Shown one piece after another: positions 1 to 7,020 of a stretch of 9,695 nucleotides of DNA. The position numbers and the translations under genes are program-made. Location: the NCBI GenBank assembly GCA_013140785.1, contig JABFRZ010000355.1, forward strand, positions 1 to 9,695, read 5' to 3'. Within the stretch, counting starts at the first letter, position 1; each line of letters begins with the position of its first letter. The notes below the pieces were generated by a model. The model was not told the DNA's origin. It saw only the letters and a list, made by a program, of their open reading frames with translations, and made no database searches. The stretch is from Planctomycetota bacterium. Its GTDB lineage: Bacteria > Planctomycetota > UBA1135 > GCA-002686595.

Positions 1-3000
1 CGTCAGTGCCACCAGTTGCTCGCGCTGACACAGACGCTGCTGGCGCGCTACGCGGGCGTGCAGGACCTGGTGGTGGGCACACCGCTCTCCGCGCGTGGGC
101 AGCCCGAGACCGAGCGCATGCTCGGGCTGTTCCTGAACGTGGTGGCGATCCGCGCCGACCTCGCGGGCGCGCCCTCCTTCCGCGAGCTGCTCGGGCGCAC
201 GCGCGAACGCGTGCTGCGCGCCCACGCGTACGGCGACTTCCCCTTCGAGCAACTGGTGGAAGCGCTCGAGGTCGCACGCGACCCGGCCGTGACGCCCGTG
301 TACCAGGTGCTCTTCAGCCTGCGACGGACGTCCGCTGCGCGCGCCAGCGCCGGGCTGGTGCTCGAGCCGGCGCAGGAGCTCGACACCGCGAGCGCCAAGA
401 CCGACCTCGCCATCACGATCGAGGAACGCGCGGGCGACTGGCTGCTCGACCTCTCGTTCGCGGCCGAGCTGTTCGACGCGGCCACCTTGGAGCGCTTCGG
501 CGAGCACTTCGAGAACCTGCTGCGTTCAGCCCTGGCCGAGCCTGCCCGGCCGGTGTGGGAGCTCGAGCTCCTCGGCCCGGCCGAGCGTGCACGCGTCCTG
601 GAGGAATGGAGCGGGGCCGCGCCGAGCTATCCGCGCGACCTGTCGCTGGCTGTCCTCTTCGAGCGCGTCGCGGCCCGCCACCCTGCGAGCCCGGCGCTCG
701 TTCTGCGCGGCGAGACGCTCGCCTATCGCGAGCTGAACGCGCGCGCCAACCGCCTGGCGCGCAAGCTCGTGTCGCTGGGCGTCGGGCGCGACGCTCGCGT
801 CGGCCTCTGCGCCGAGCGCTCGTTCGAGATGATCGTGGCGCTGCTCGCGATCGTGAAGGCAGGCGGCGCCTACGTGCCGCTCGATCCCGCCTATCCGCGC
901 GAGCGTCTGGCCTTCATGCTGGAGGACGCCGGCGTCGAGGTCCTGCTGGTGGATGCGCGGCTCGCGGACGGGTTGCCCGCGACCCGCGCGCAGCGCCTGG
1001 TGCTCGAGGAGCTCGAGCTCGCCGGCTACCCGGACGACGACCTGCCGGCGCGCTCGGGCGGTGGCGACCTGGCCTATGTCATGTACACCTCGGGCTCGAC
1101 CGGCCGTCCGAAGGGCGTCCAGATCCCGCAGCGCGCCATCAGCCGTCTGGTGCTGTCGGCGGACTGCGCGCGCCTCGACCGGACGCGCACGCTGCTCGCA
1201 CTCGCGCCGATCTCGTTCGACGCCTCGACGCTCGAGCTCTGGGGCGCGCTCTTGCACGGCGCGAAGCTCGTGCTCTATCCCGAGCACGTACCCACCGCCG
1301 CCGAGCTCGAGCGCGTGCTGAAGGAGAACGGCGTCACCACGCTGTGGCTGACGGCCGCGCTGTTCAACGCCATCGTGGACGAACGTCCGCAGGCGCTGAG
1401 CGGGCTCTCCGAATGCCTGACCGGCGGCGAGGCGCTGTCGGTGGCGCACGTGCGGCGGGCCCACGCGCACCTCCCGCCCTCGGTGCAGCTCATCAACGGC
1501 TACGGCCCGACCGAGAACACGACTTTCACTTGCTGCTACCGCATTCCGCGCGAGCTGCCGGACGGCGCCGGCTCGATCCCGATCGGTCGGCCGATCGCCA
1601 ACACCAAGGTCTACGTGCTCGACGCGCGCCTCCGTCCCGTGCCGATCGGCGTGCCGGGCGAGCTGCTCACCGGCGGCGACGGACTCGCGCGCGGTTACCT
1701 GGGCCGGCCGGAGCTCGACGCCGAGCGCTTCGTCGCCAATCCGTTCGGCGCGGGCAAGCTCTACCGCACCGGCGACCGCGTGCGCTGGCTGGCCAGCGGC
1801 CAACTAGAGTTCCTCGGGCGCACCGACGACCAGGTCAAGATCCGCGGCCACCGCATCGAACCGGGCGAGATCGCGACCTTGCTCGGCGCGCACGCGCGCG
1901 TGCGCAAGGCCTTCGTGGCGGTGCACGAGTCGCCCGAGGTCGGCAAGCAGCTCGTCGCCTACTTCGAGGCCCAAGACGGCCCGCCGCCCGAGCCGCGCGA
2001 GCTCGCGGCCTGGCTCACCGAACGGCTGCCGGAGTACATGCTCCCGGCCACCTTCGTCCACGTGGAAGCGCTACCCATGAATCCCAACGGAAAGGTCGAT
2101 CGCAAACGCCTGCCGGAGCCCAGCTTCGAGAGCCGCTCCGGCCAGCGCCCTCGCAACGAGATGGAGAACCTGCTCGCGACGCTGTGGGAGCAGGTCCTGG
2201 GCGTCGAGGGCGTCGGCCCCCAGGACGACTTCTTCGAGCTCGGCGGGCACTCGCTGCTGGCGGTGAAGCTCGTGCAGGCGATCCGCGACGCCTTCGGTCA
2301 GGAGCTCGAGCTCGCCGCGCTCGTCAGCGCGCCCACCCTGGCCGCCCAGGCGGAGCTGTTGCACCTCGGCATCGGTTCACAGCGCTCCGGCGCACTCGTC
2401 AAGCTGCAGCCCAAGGGCTCACAGCCCCCGATCTTCTGCGTGTGCTCGCTGGGCGGAACGGTGCTGAACCAGCGTCCGCTCGCGCTGCGCTTGGGGAGCG
2501 ACCAGCCTTTCTTCGGCCTGCAGGCGATCGACCTCGAGGCCCAGCTCGGCCGCCAGGCCAGCATCGCCGACTACGCGCGGGCCTACATCGAGGCCATGAA
2601 GAAGGTCGCTCCGCGCGGGCCCTACGTGGTCGGCGGACACTCCTTCGGCGGCATCGTCTCGTTCGAGATCGCGCAGCAGCTCACCAGCCGCGGCGACGAG
2701 GTGGCGATGCTCTTCATCCTGGACTCGTCGCTGCCCAACCTCGACAAGGGCGCGCTCGATCGCCTGGCGTGCGCCTTCGCCTTCGTGCGCGGCTTGCCTT
2801 ACCTGCCGGGCGAGGCCCTGAGTCAGCTCCGGCGCGACCCCGAGCGGCTCGCGCGCGCCCTGCGACAGAAGTTGCGCTTCGTGGCCGGCAGGACCATCGG
2901 CGCGGGGACGCGACCAGAGGCGGCGCCCGAGGCGCAGCCGGAGCCGGGCGCACTGGGCGTGCGCGACGTGGTCGAGATGTCGCACTGGCCCGAGAACAAC

Positions 3001-3264
3001 CGTCGCATCGCCGAGCGCCACTGGCGCGCGGTGCTCGGCTATCACCCCGAGGCCTACCCCGGACGCATCACGCTCTTCCGTTCGCGCTTCCAGTCGCCCT
3101 TCCTGGGCCTCGGCAACATGATGGGCTGGGATCGCGTGGCCTTGGGCGGCGTGGACGTCGTGCGCGTACCGGGCGGACACCTCACCGTACTGCAGCCGCC
3201 GAACGTGGACGTGCTCGCGCGCTACTTCCGCGAGCGCCTCGCGCAGAAGCGCCGCGCGGCGTAG
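1..3264 (+). CDS. Nonribosomal peptide synthetase, terminal module (C-A-T-TE), 5' end outside window
   Basis: The frame is open from base 1 to the TAG at 3262-3264 (1087 codons), so the gene starts upstream; the TTG at 16 is only an internal codon. Order, with residue 1 at base 1: the C-terminal half of a condensation domain (about 1-195; its HHxxxDG motif is not in view); an adenylation domain (about 210-705) with YTSGSTGRPKG (362-372), FDASTLELW (406-414), NGYGPTENTTF (from 499), YRTGDR, GRTDDQVKIRGHRIEPGE and the A10 lysine in NPNGKVDRK (Lys698); a carrier domain with FFELGGHSLL, whose Ser751 takes phosphopantetheine; and a type I thioesterase with GHSFGG (Ser881), Asp908 and His1060. By family knowledge this module activates one amino acid, condenses it onto the upstream chain and releases the peptide by hydrolysis or cyclisation in the cytoplasm. 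There is no epimerase or methyltransferase domain here. The substrate is not reliably predicted. Confidence 0.96.
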   Translation, partial: RQCHQLLALTQTLLARYAGVQDLVVGTPLSARGQPETERMLGLFLNVVAIRADLAGAPSFRELLGRTRERVLRAHAYGDFPFEQLVEALEVARDPAVTPVYQVLFSLRRTSAARASAGLVLEPAQELDTASAKTDLAITIEERAGDWLLDLSFAAELFDAATLERFGEHFENLLRSALAEPARPVWELELLGPAERARVLEEWSGAAPSYPRDLSLAVLFERVAARHPASPALVLRGETLAYRELNARANRLARKLVSLGVGRDARVGLCAERSFEMIVALLAIVKAGGAYVPLDPAYPRERLAFMLEDAGVEVLLVDARLADGLPATRAQRLVLEELELAGYPDDDLPARSGGGDLAYVMYTSGSTGRPKGVQIPQRAISRLVLSADCARLDRTRTLLALAPISFDASTLELWGALLHGAKLVLYPEHVPTAAELERVLKENGVTTLWLTAALFNAIVDERPQALSGLSECLTGGEALSVAHVRRAHAHLPPSVQLINGYGPTENTTFTCCYRIPRELPDGAGSIPIGRPIANTKVYVLDARLRPVPIGVPGELLTGGDGLARGYLGRPELDAERFVANPFGAGKLYRTGDRVRWLASGQLEFLGRTDDQVKIRGHRIEPGEIATLLGAHARVRKAFVAVHESPEVGKQLVAYFEAQDGPPPEPRELAAWLTERLPEYMLPATFVHVEALPMNPNGKVDRKRLPEPSFESRSGQRPRNEMENLLATLWEQVLGVEGVGPQDDFFELGGHSLLAVKLVQAIRDAFGQELELAALVSAPTLAAQAELLHLGIGSQRSGALVKLQPKGSQPPIFCVCSLGGTVLNQRPLALRLGSDQPFFGLQAIDLEAQLGRQASIADYARAYIEAMKKVAPRGPYVVGGHSFGGIVSFEIAQQLTSRGDEVAMLFILDSSLPNLDKGALDRLACAFAFVRGLPYLPGEALSQLRRDPERLARALRQKLRFVAGRTIGAGTRPEAAPEAQPEPGALGVRDVVEMSHWPENNRRIAERHWRAVLGYHPEAYPGRITLFRSRFQSPFLGLGNMMGWDRVALGGVDVVRVPGGHLTVLQPPNVDVLARYFRERLAQKRRAA

Positions 3265-3283
3265 CACCGCGCCACCCGCTACA

Positions 3284-5182
3284 GTGGGCCAAAGGCCCAT
3301 GCAACCCTCCGTGTTCCTCGCGGTGGCCGTTCTGGCCTCGGGCGGCGGCGCGCATGTCCGCCAGGCAGCCGAGCGTGCCGTCGATCCGGAGAGCGGGCAC
3401 ACCTACGTGCGCAGCGCGGAGCCGCTGAGCGTCTACGACGCCGAGGTCCTCGCGCGCGAGCTCGGCGGCGCGCTGGTGGCCATCGGGTCGGCCGAGGAGG
3501 AGACCTTCCTGCTCGAGAACTTCGGGGCCTTGGAGTCCTACTGGATCGGGCTCGAGTTCCCGCGCGAGCGCTGGGTCACGGGCGAGCCGCTCGGCTTCGC
3601 GCACTGGGCGCCGGCCGAGCCGAACGACGGGCCCGGCGCGCCCTTCACGCTCATGAACTCGGACGAGCCAGGCGCGTGGCTGGACGCGAGCGGCGCGGTG
3701 GACACGCAGCGCTATCGCGCGTTGATCGAGTTCTCGAAGGGCGTCGCGCCCGGCCCCACGCCTCTCAACCTCGCGGCGCGGCGCGCCGGGCGCGGCGTGC
3801 TGCTGTGCGCAATCCAGGGTCTGACGGCGAAGGAGCTCGAGAGCGCGCGCACTCCGAACCTGAACGCGCTGTGGAAGAGCTCGGCCTGGAGCTTCGACGC
3901 CGGAGCGGACGGGAGCGGCGATCCATTGGCGGGGCTCGGGATGCTGCTCTTGGGCGTCGGTTCGGCAAAGAGCCGCCTGGCCAGTGGTGGCCCAGCGAGC
4001 TCGAACCCGATTGGCGCGACGCGCGGCGGGAGCGAGAACCTGCTCACGCGCATCGAGGGCATGCATCCGGACGTGAGCACGATCGCGCTGCTCGACGACG
4101 CGGCGTTGGCCGGAATCCTGCTGGATGGCAAGATCGACGTGCGGCTCTCCAACGCGAGCCCGCGCAAGGGCGGCTCGCAGGCGCCGCTCTCCGAAGTGCT
4201 CGCACGCGCGGCGCCGCTGTGTGTGGTCGCCGCCTGGACGAAGATCGCGATGCCGGGCGCGGAGGAGGGTGGCAACGAAGATCGCGCCGACGCCGACAGG
4301 AGCAAGGACCTTGCAGCGATCGACAAGGAGCTCGGTGCGCTCTTGCAGACGCTGCGCGCGCGAGCGGAGTACGCAGAAGAGCAGTGGTGGATCGCGGTGG
4401 CGGGCCTGGCGCCCGTGGCGAACAAGAAGGCAAAGGCCGACGACTTGCGCGCGCGCACGGGTGTACCGCTGTGCCTGCTCGCACCCTCCGCGCCGCCGGG
4501 CGAGATCCTGGGCGAGGTCGCGCTGGTGGACCTCGTGCCGAGCGCGCTCCGACACCTCGGCATCGAGACGCGCACGAGCTGGATGCTCGACGGGCGCGCG
4601 CTGACCCTCGCGGCGCCGCTCGTCCTCGGCACGAACCTGCTCGTGAACGGCGGAGCCGAGGCCCAGTTCGGCTGGGTCGGCGGCGCGTTCCCGGTGCTCA
4701 CCGGCTGGCGCACGCTCGCGCCGTTCCGACGAGCCCGTCACGATCCCGCCGAACCCGGCCCACCGGAGCGCGGGCAGAGCCACTTCCAAGGGGTTGGCGA
4801 TGGACTCGCGCGCATCGAGCAGACGATCGACCTGCGCTCCCTCGCGGCCGACGTCGAGCGCGGCGCGGTGCGCTTCCGCTTGGCGGGTTGGCTGGGCGTA
4901 CGCCGGCAGTCGCAGGCCTCGATCGAGTGCGCGCTCGAGTTCCTGAACGAGCAGAGGAAGGTGCTCGAGCGGGTCGTGCTCGGCCCGGTGGGCGTGAACG
5001 AGATGCGCGCGGACCTCGGGAGCGAGAAGGGCGTCGCGCTCGAAGGCTTCATCGAGCGGCAGGCCTCCGGTCGGATCCCGCGCCGCGCGCGCGCCGCACG
5101 CATCGTGCTCGCCGCCTCGGGCCCGGCGGGCGTCGCCGAGACCATGGCGGACGAGCTCAGCCTGGTGCTGGAGCGCGAGTAG
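3284..5182 (+). CDS. Exported C-type lectin / degenerate alkaline-phosphatase-like fusion protein
   Basis: 632 residues from the GTG at 3284. An ATG at 3299 is the alternative: it has AAAGG three bases upstream, but it loses Arg4, the only positive charge before the hydrophobic signal-like stretch (residues 8-23). Residues about 38-150 look like a C-type-lectin fold: WIGL (87-90), W108, EPND (112-115), W-L-D (132-134), ending RALIEF; no cysteines lie in this domain. Residues about 170-440 follow the type I phosphodiesterase/alkaline phosphatase layout: a VLLCAIQGL strand, RTPNLNAL, AAIDKELGALLQTL, and VDLVPSALRHLGI...WMLDGRAL. The expected metal ligands are missing: Asp of the first strand is Gln178, and no Ser-Asp-His-Gly follows WWIAVAG (368-374). 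Residues about 447-630 (NLLVNGGAE...GW, ARIEQTIDL, RFRLAGWLG) resemble secreted carbohydrate-binding-like beta-sandwiches. Probably a binding protein, not an enzyme. The lectin call is firmer than the phosphatase call. It follows the NRPS by 19 bases, so cotranscription is likely. Confidence 0.85.
   Translation: MGQRPMQPSVFLAVAVLASGGGAHVRQAAERAVDPESGHTYVRSAEPLSVYDAEVLARELGGALVAIGSAEEETFLLENFGALESYWIGLEFPRERWVTGEPLGFAHWAPAEPNDGPGAPFTLMNSDEPGAWLDASGAVDTQRYRALIEFSKGVAPGPTPLNLAARRAGRGVLLCAIQGLTAKELESARTPNLNALWKSSAWSFDAGADGSGDPLAGLGMLLLGVGSAKSRLASGGPASSNPIGATRGGSENLLTRIEGMHPDVSTIALLDDAALAGILLDGKIDVRLSNASPRKGGSQAPLSEVLARAAPLCVVAAWTKIAMPGAEEGGNEDRADADRSKDLAAIDKELGALLQTLRARAEYAEEQWWIAVAGLAPVANKKAKADDLRARTGVPLCLLAPSAPPGEILGEVALVDLVPSALRHLGIETRTSWMLDGRALTLAAPLVLGTNLLVNGGAEAQFGWVGGAFPVLTGWRTLAPFRRARHDPAEPGPPERGQSHFQGVGDGLARIEQTIDLRSLAADVERGAVRFRLAGWLGVRRQSQASIECALEFLNEQRKVLERVVLGPVGVNEMRADLGSEKGVALEGFIERQASGRIPRRARAARIVLAASGPAGVAETMADELSLVLERE
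3285..3299. other. Small hairpin at the NRPS/lectin-fusion junction
   Basis: TGGGCC and GGCCCA are perfect complements around an AAA loop, in the gap just after the NRPS stop. The right arm ends on the A of the alternative ATG start (3299), and the stem holds part of the AAAGG that would serve as its ribosome site. There is no T tract, so a terminator is unlikely. It could affect translation of the downstream gene if the ATG is used; with the GTG start at 3284 it would lie in coding sequence. Confidence 0.4.
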
Positions 5183-5267
5183 CCGCCCGCACACAACGCA
5201 GCCCGAGTAGCATGGGGTCCGGCTCGTTCCTTTCTCGATTCGATTCCGAATACCAGTCTGGAAGCAC
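5183..5267 (+). promoter_or_regulatory. Intergenic region with possible promoter for the propeller gene
   Basis: This 85-base gap contains the only clearly AT-richer patch nearby (about 5226-5255). GAATAC at 5248 could act as a -10 box, but no good -35 box is seen at the right distance. An imperfect symmetric element, ATTCG-ATTC-CGAAT (5238-5251), overlaps it. GGAAG at 5260-5264 is the likely ribosome site for the ATG at 5268, with short spacing. The promoter call is weak. Confidence 0.25.
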
Positions 5268-6995
5268 ATGGCCTCGCCCTGTCCCGTGACTCACGCGCCG
5301 CTTGCCTTGCGTCATCGAGCTTGTTGCGGACACGTTCCTCGGCTCCTGGGCGGGGCCGCGTTCGCGCTGCTCTTGCACGCGCGGGTCACTGCCCAGGCGC
5401 TTCGCCTCAACGGTCCCCTCGCGCCGGGCGGTGATGTGGCCGAGTTCCAGGTCGCCCCTGACGGGAGCCGCGTGTTCTACCGAGCCGACCAGGACGTCGA
5501 TGAGGTCTTCGAGCTCTTCAGTGTCTCGATCGATGGCGGATCCCCACTCGAGCTGAACGGGCCGCTCGCAGCGGGCGGCAGCGTTGGCCGCGAGTTCGTC
5601 CACAACCTGCGCGTCAGCCCGGGCGGGAACCGAGTGCTCTATTGGGCCGATCAAGACGAGGACGAGGCCTTCGAGCTCTTCAGCGTCCCGAGCGACGGAA
5701 GCCAGCCTCCCGTTCAGCTCAACGGTCCGCTCGTTCCGGGCGGAGACGTCCAGTTCACGCCGACCTTCCTCCCCGCTCAGGCTTTCGCTCCGATGACGCC
5801 CGACGGGAGCCGCGTCCTCTACGTGGCCGACCAGGAACAGAACGAGGTCTTCGAGCTCTACTGCGCGCCTCTCGACGGAAGTCAGCCGGCGGTGAAGTTG
5901 AGCGCGGTGCTCGTCCCGGGTGGAGACGTCGTCCTGTCCACCCCGCCCTTCGGCCCGAACCCGATCTGGCCGCAGGTGAGTCCCGACGGTAGCTCGGCCG
6001 TGTACCGGGCCGACCAGGAGGCCGACGATGTCTTCGAGCTCTACGGCGTGCCCCTCGACGGCAGCCGCCTACCACTGAAGCTCAATCAGCCGCTTGGGCC
6101 CGATGGAGACGTCCTCTCCGCGCTGATCAGCCCGGACGGAGCGTGGGTGCTCTATGTCGCGCGCCTGGATGCCTCCGGCCCGATCGAGCTCTACCGGGTT
6201 GCGCTTCGCGGCAGGCGTCCAGAAAGGCGCCGCATCAGCGGACAGAATCGCGTTCGGCTCAACGTGGACTTGGATCCTGGCGAGGCCGTGAGTCGCGTGT
6301 CGATCAGCCCGGATGGGAGTCGCGTCCTCTACCAGGCGAATCCGAGCGGCGGGGCCAGCGACGAGCTCTTCAGCGTGCCGATCAACGGCAGCTCGCCATC
6401 CGTCAAGCTGAGCAAGCCCGGCGACGGAGCGGTCTTCACGAGCGTGACGAGTTCCGTCGATGCGCGCGTCGTGTATCAGGCCGGGAACGAGGAGGCCTTC
6501 GATTGGAAGCTCTTCTGCGCGCCGATCGACGGCAGCTCGGAACGAATCCAGATCAGCACCCTGTCGGCCCTCGGATATGTGCGCGGTGACTTCGAGCTCG
6601 TCCCCCAAGCGAACCGGGTCGTCTATGCCTTCGCGCTCACCGGCAGCGGCGCAGGCTCGGAGCTCCACAGCGTGCCGATCGACGGCAGCGCCAGCCCGGT
6701 GAAGCTCAACCCGGCCGGAACCTCGGCAGTCTCGTTCCGGGTCGGCGCCGGGGGCCGTCACGTCCTCTATCTGCAGTCTCCATTGCCCAGCGGTCCGCTC
6801 GAGCTCTTTGCCGCTCCGGTCGACGGCAGCCGGCCGGCGTGGAGACTGAATGCGCCCCTCGTAGCGAGCCGGAACGTGGTTGGGTTCGCCGTCACCGCGG
6901 CGAAACGAGTGCTCTACCTGGCGGACCAAGAGGTGGACGAGGTCTTCGAACTCTTCGAGACCTTCCTCGAGCGCCCATTCCTGCGCGCACGCTGA
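5268..6995 (+). CDS. Exported TolB/PD40-like ten-repeat beta-propeller protein
   Basis: 575 residues from an ATG with GGAAG three bases upstream. The N-terminus has basic residues (Arg15, Arg17, Arg25), a hydrophobic LLGGAAFALLL core and a likely signal peptidase site after TAQA (44), so export is expected. From residue 47 to the end it consists of ten tandem repeats of about 47-61 residues. The consensus is L-N-x-P-L-x-x-G-G-D-V, then S-P-D-G-S-R-V-L-Y, then A-D-Q-x-x-D-E-V-F-E-L-F, then V-P-x-D-G-S. This is the pattern of WD40-like/TolB (PD40) beta-propeller blades. No enzyme motif or other domain is present. By family knowledge such proteins act as binding or scaffold modules in the periplasm or outside the cell; the ligand is unknown. 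It lies 85 bases after the lectin-fusion gene, so it may have its own promoter. It converges with the sulfatase gene, their stop codons being 25 bases apart. Confidence 0.9.
   Translation: MASPCPVTHAPLALRHRACCGHVPRLLGGAAFALLLHARVTAQALRLNGPLAPGGDVAEFQVAPDGSRVFYRADQDVDEVFELFSVSIDGGSPLELNGPLAAGGSVGREFVHNLRVSPGGNRVLYWADQDEDEAFELFSVPSDGSQPPVQLNGPLVPGGDVQFTPTFLPAQAFAPMTPDGSRVLYVADQEQNEVFELYCAPLDGSQPAVKLSAVLVPGGDVVLSTPPFGPNPIWPQVSPDGSSAVYRADQEADDVFELYGVPLDGSRLPLKLNQPLGPDGDVLSALISPDGAWVLYVARLDASGPIELYRVALRGRRPERRRISGQNRVRLNVDLDPGEAVSRVSISPDGSRVLYQANPSGGASDELFSVPINGSSPSVKLSKPGDGAVFTSVTSSVDARVVYQAGNEEAFDWKLFCAPIDGSSERIQISTLSALGYVRGDFELVPQANRVVYAFALTGSGAGSELHSVPIDGSASPVKLNPAGTSAVSFRVGAGGRHVLYLQSPLPSGPLELFAAPVDGSRPAWRLNAPLVASRNVVGFAVTAAKRVLYLADQEVDEVFELFETFLERPFLRAR
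5406..6992 (+). repeat. Ten tandem PD40-like coding repeats
   Basis: Repeat units start near residues 47, 96, 151, 211, 272, 331, 381, 429, 480 and 527 of the propeller protein. Units 1-4 and 10 keep the acidic ADQ-x-x-(D/N/E)-(D/E)-(V/A)-FEL(F/Y) segment (ADQ at residues 73, 127, 187, 248 and 552). Units 5-9 have lost it but keep the strand residues (VLY/VVY) and the V/A-P-x-D-G-S turn in most copies. At the DNA level the phrase gaggtcttcgagctct recurs near 5502 and 5844, with close variants near 6028 and 6939. This points to internal duplication followed by divergence. Confidence 0.85.
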
Positions 6996-7020
6996 GTCGA
7001 TTCCCCCCCCACCGCCGCCG
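6996..7020. other. Convergent intergenic gap with C8 tract
   Basis: Only 25 bases separate the stop codons of the propeller and sulfatase genes. They hold a run of eight C (7003-7010) and a GCCGCCG tail. No stem-loop with a T tract is visible, so there is no recognisable intrinsic terminator for either converging transcript. Confidence 0.6.

Noticed and set aside
558..2313. Palindrome GAGCTCGAGCTC three times in the NRPS (559-570, 1009-1020, 2302-2313)
   Set aside because: Each encodes Glu-Leu-Glu-Leu with the preferred codons GAG and CTC, so codon bias explains it better than a binding site.
6..3428. Long open frame on the + strand overlapping the NRPS
   Set aside because: It is Arg/Ala/Pro-rich with no domain pattern, a shadow of the high-GC NRPS gene, whose own frame shows all the expected motifs.
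3182..5269. 695-codon open frame on the - strand opposite the lectin-fusion gene
   Set aside because: The composition (Arg, Ala, Glu, His, Gln rich) is that of antisense high-GC DNA. No domain or signal sequence is recognisable, and the + strand frame has clear domains.
5212..5289. 25-codon ORF starting at the ATG at 5212 and overlapping the propeller start out of frame
   Set aside because: There is no ribosome site, and it lacks the run of control codons expected of an attenuator leader. Probably chance.
7003..7010. C8 homopolymer as a possible phase-variation tract
   Set aside because: It lies between two stop codons, outside both reading frames, so slippage would not switch either protein.
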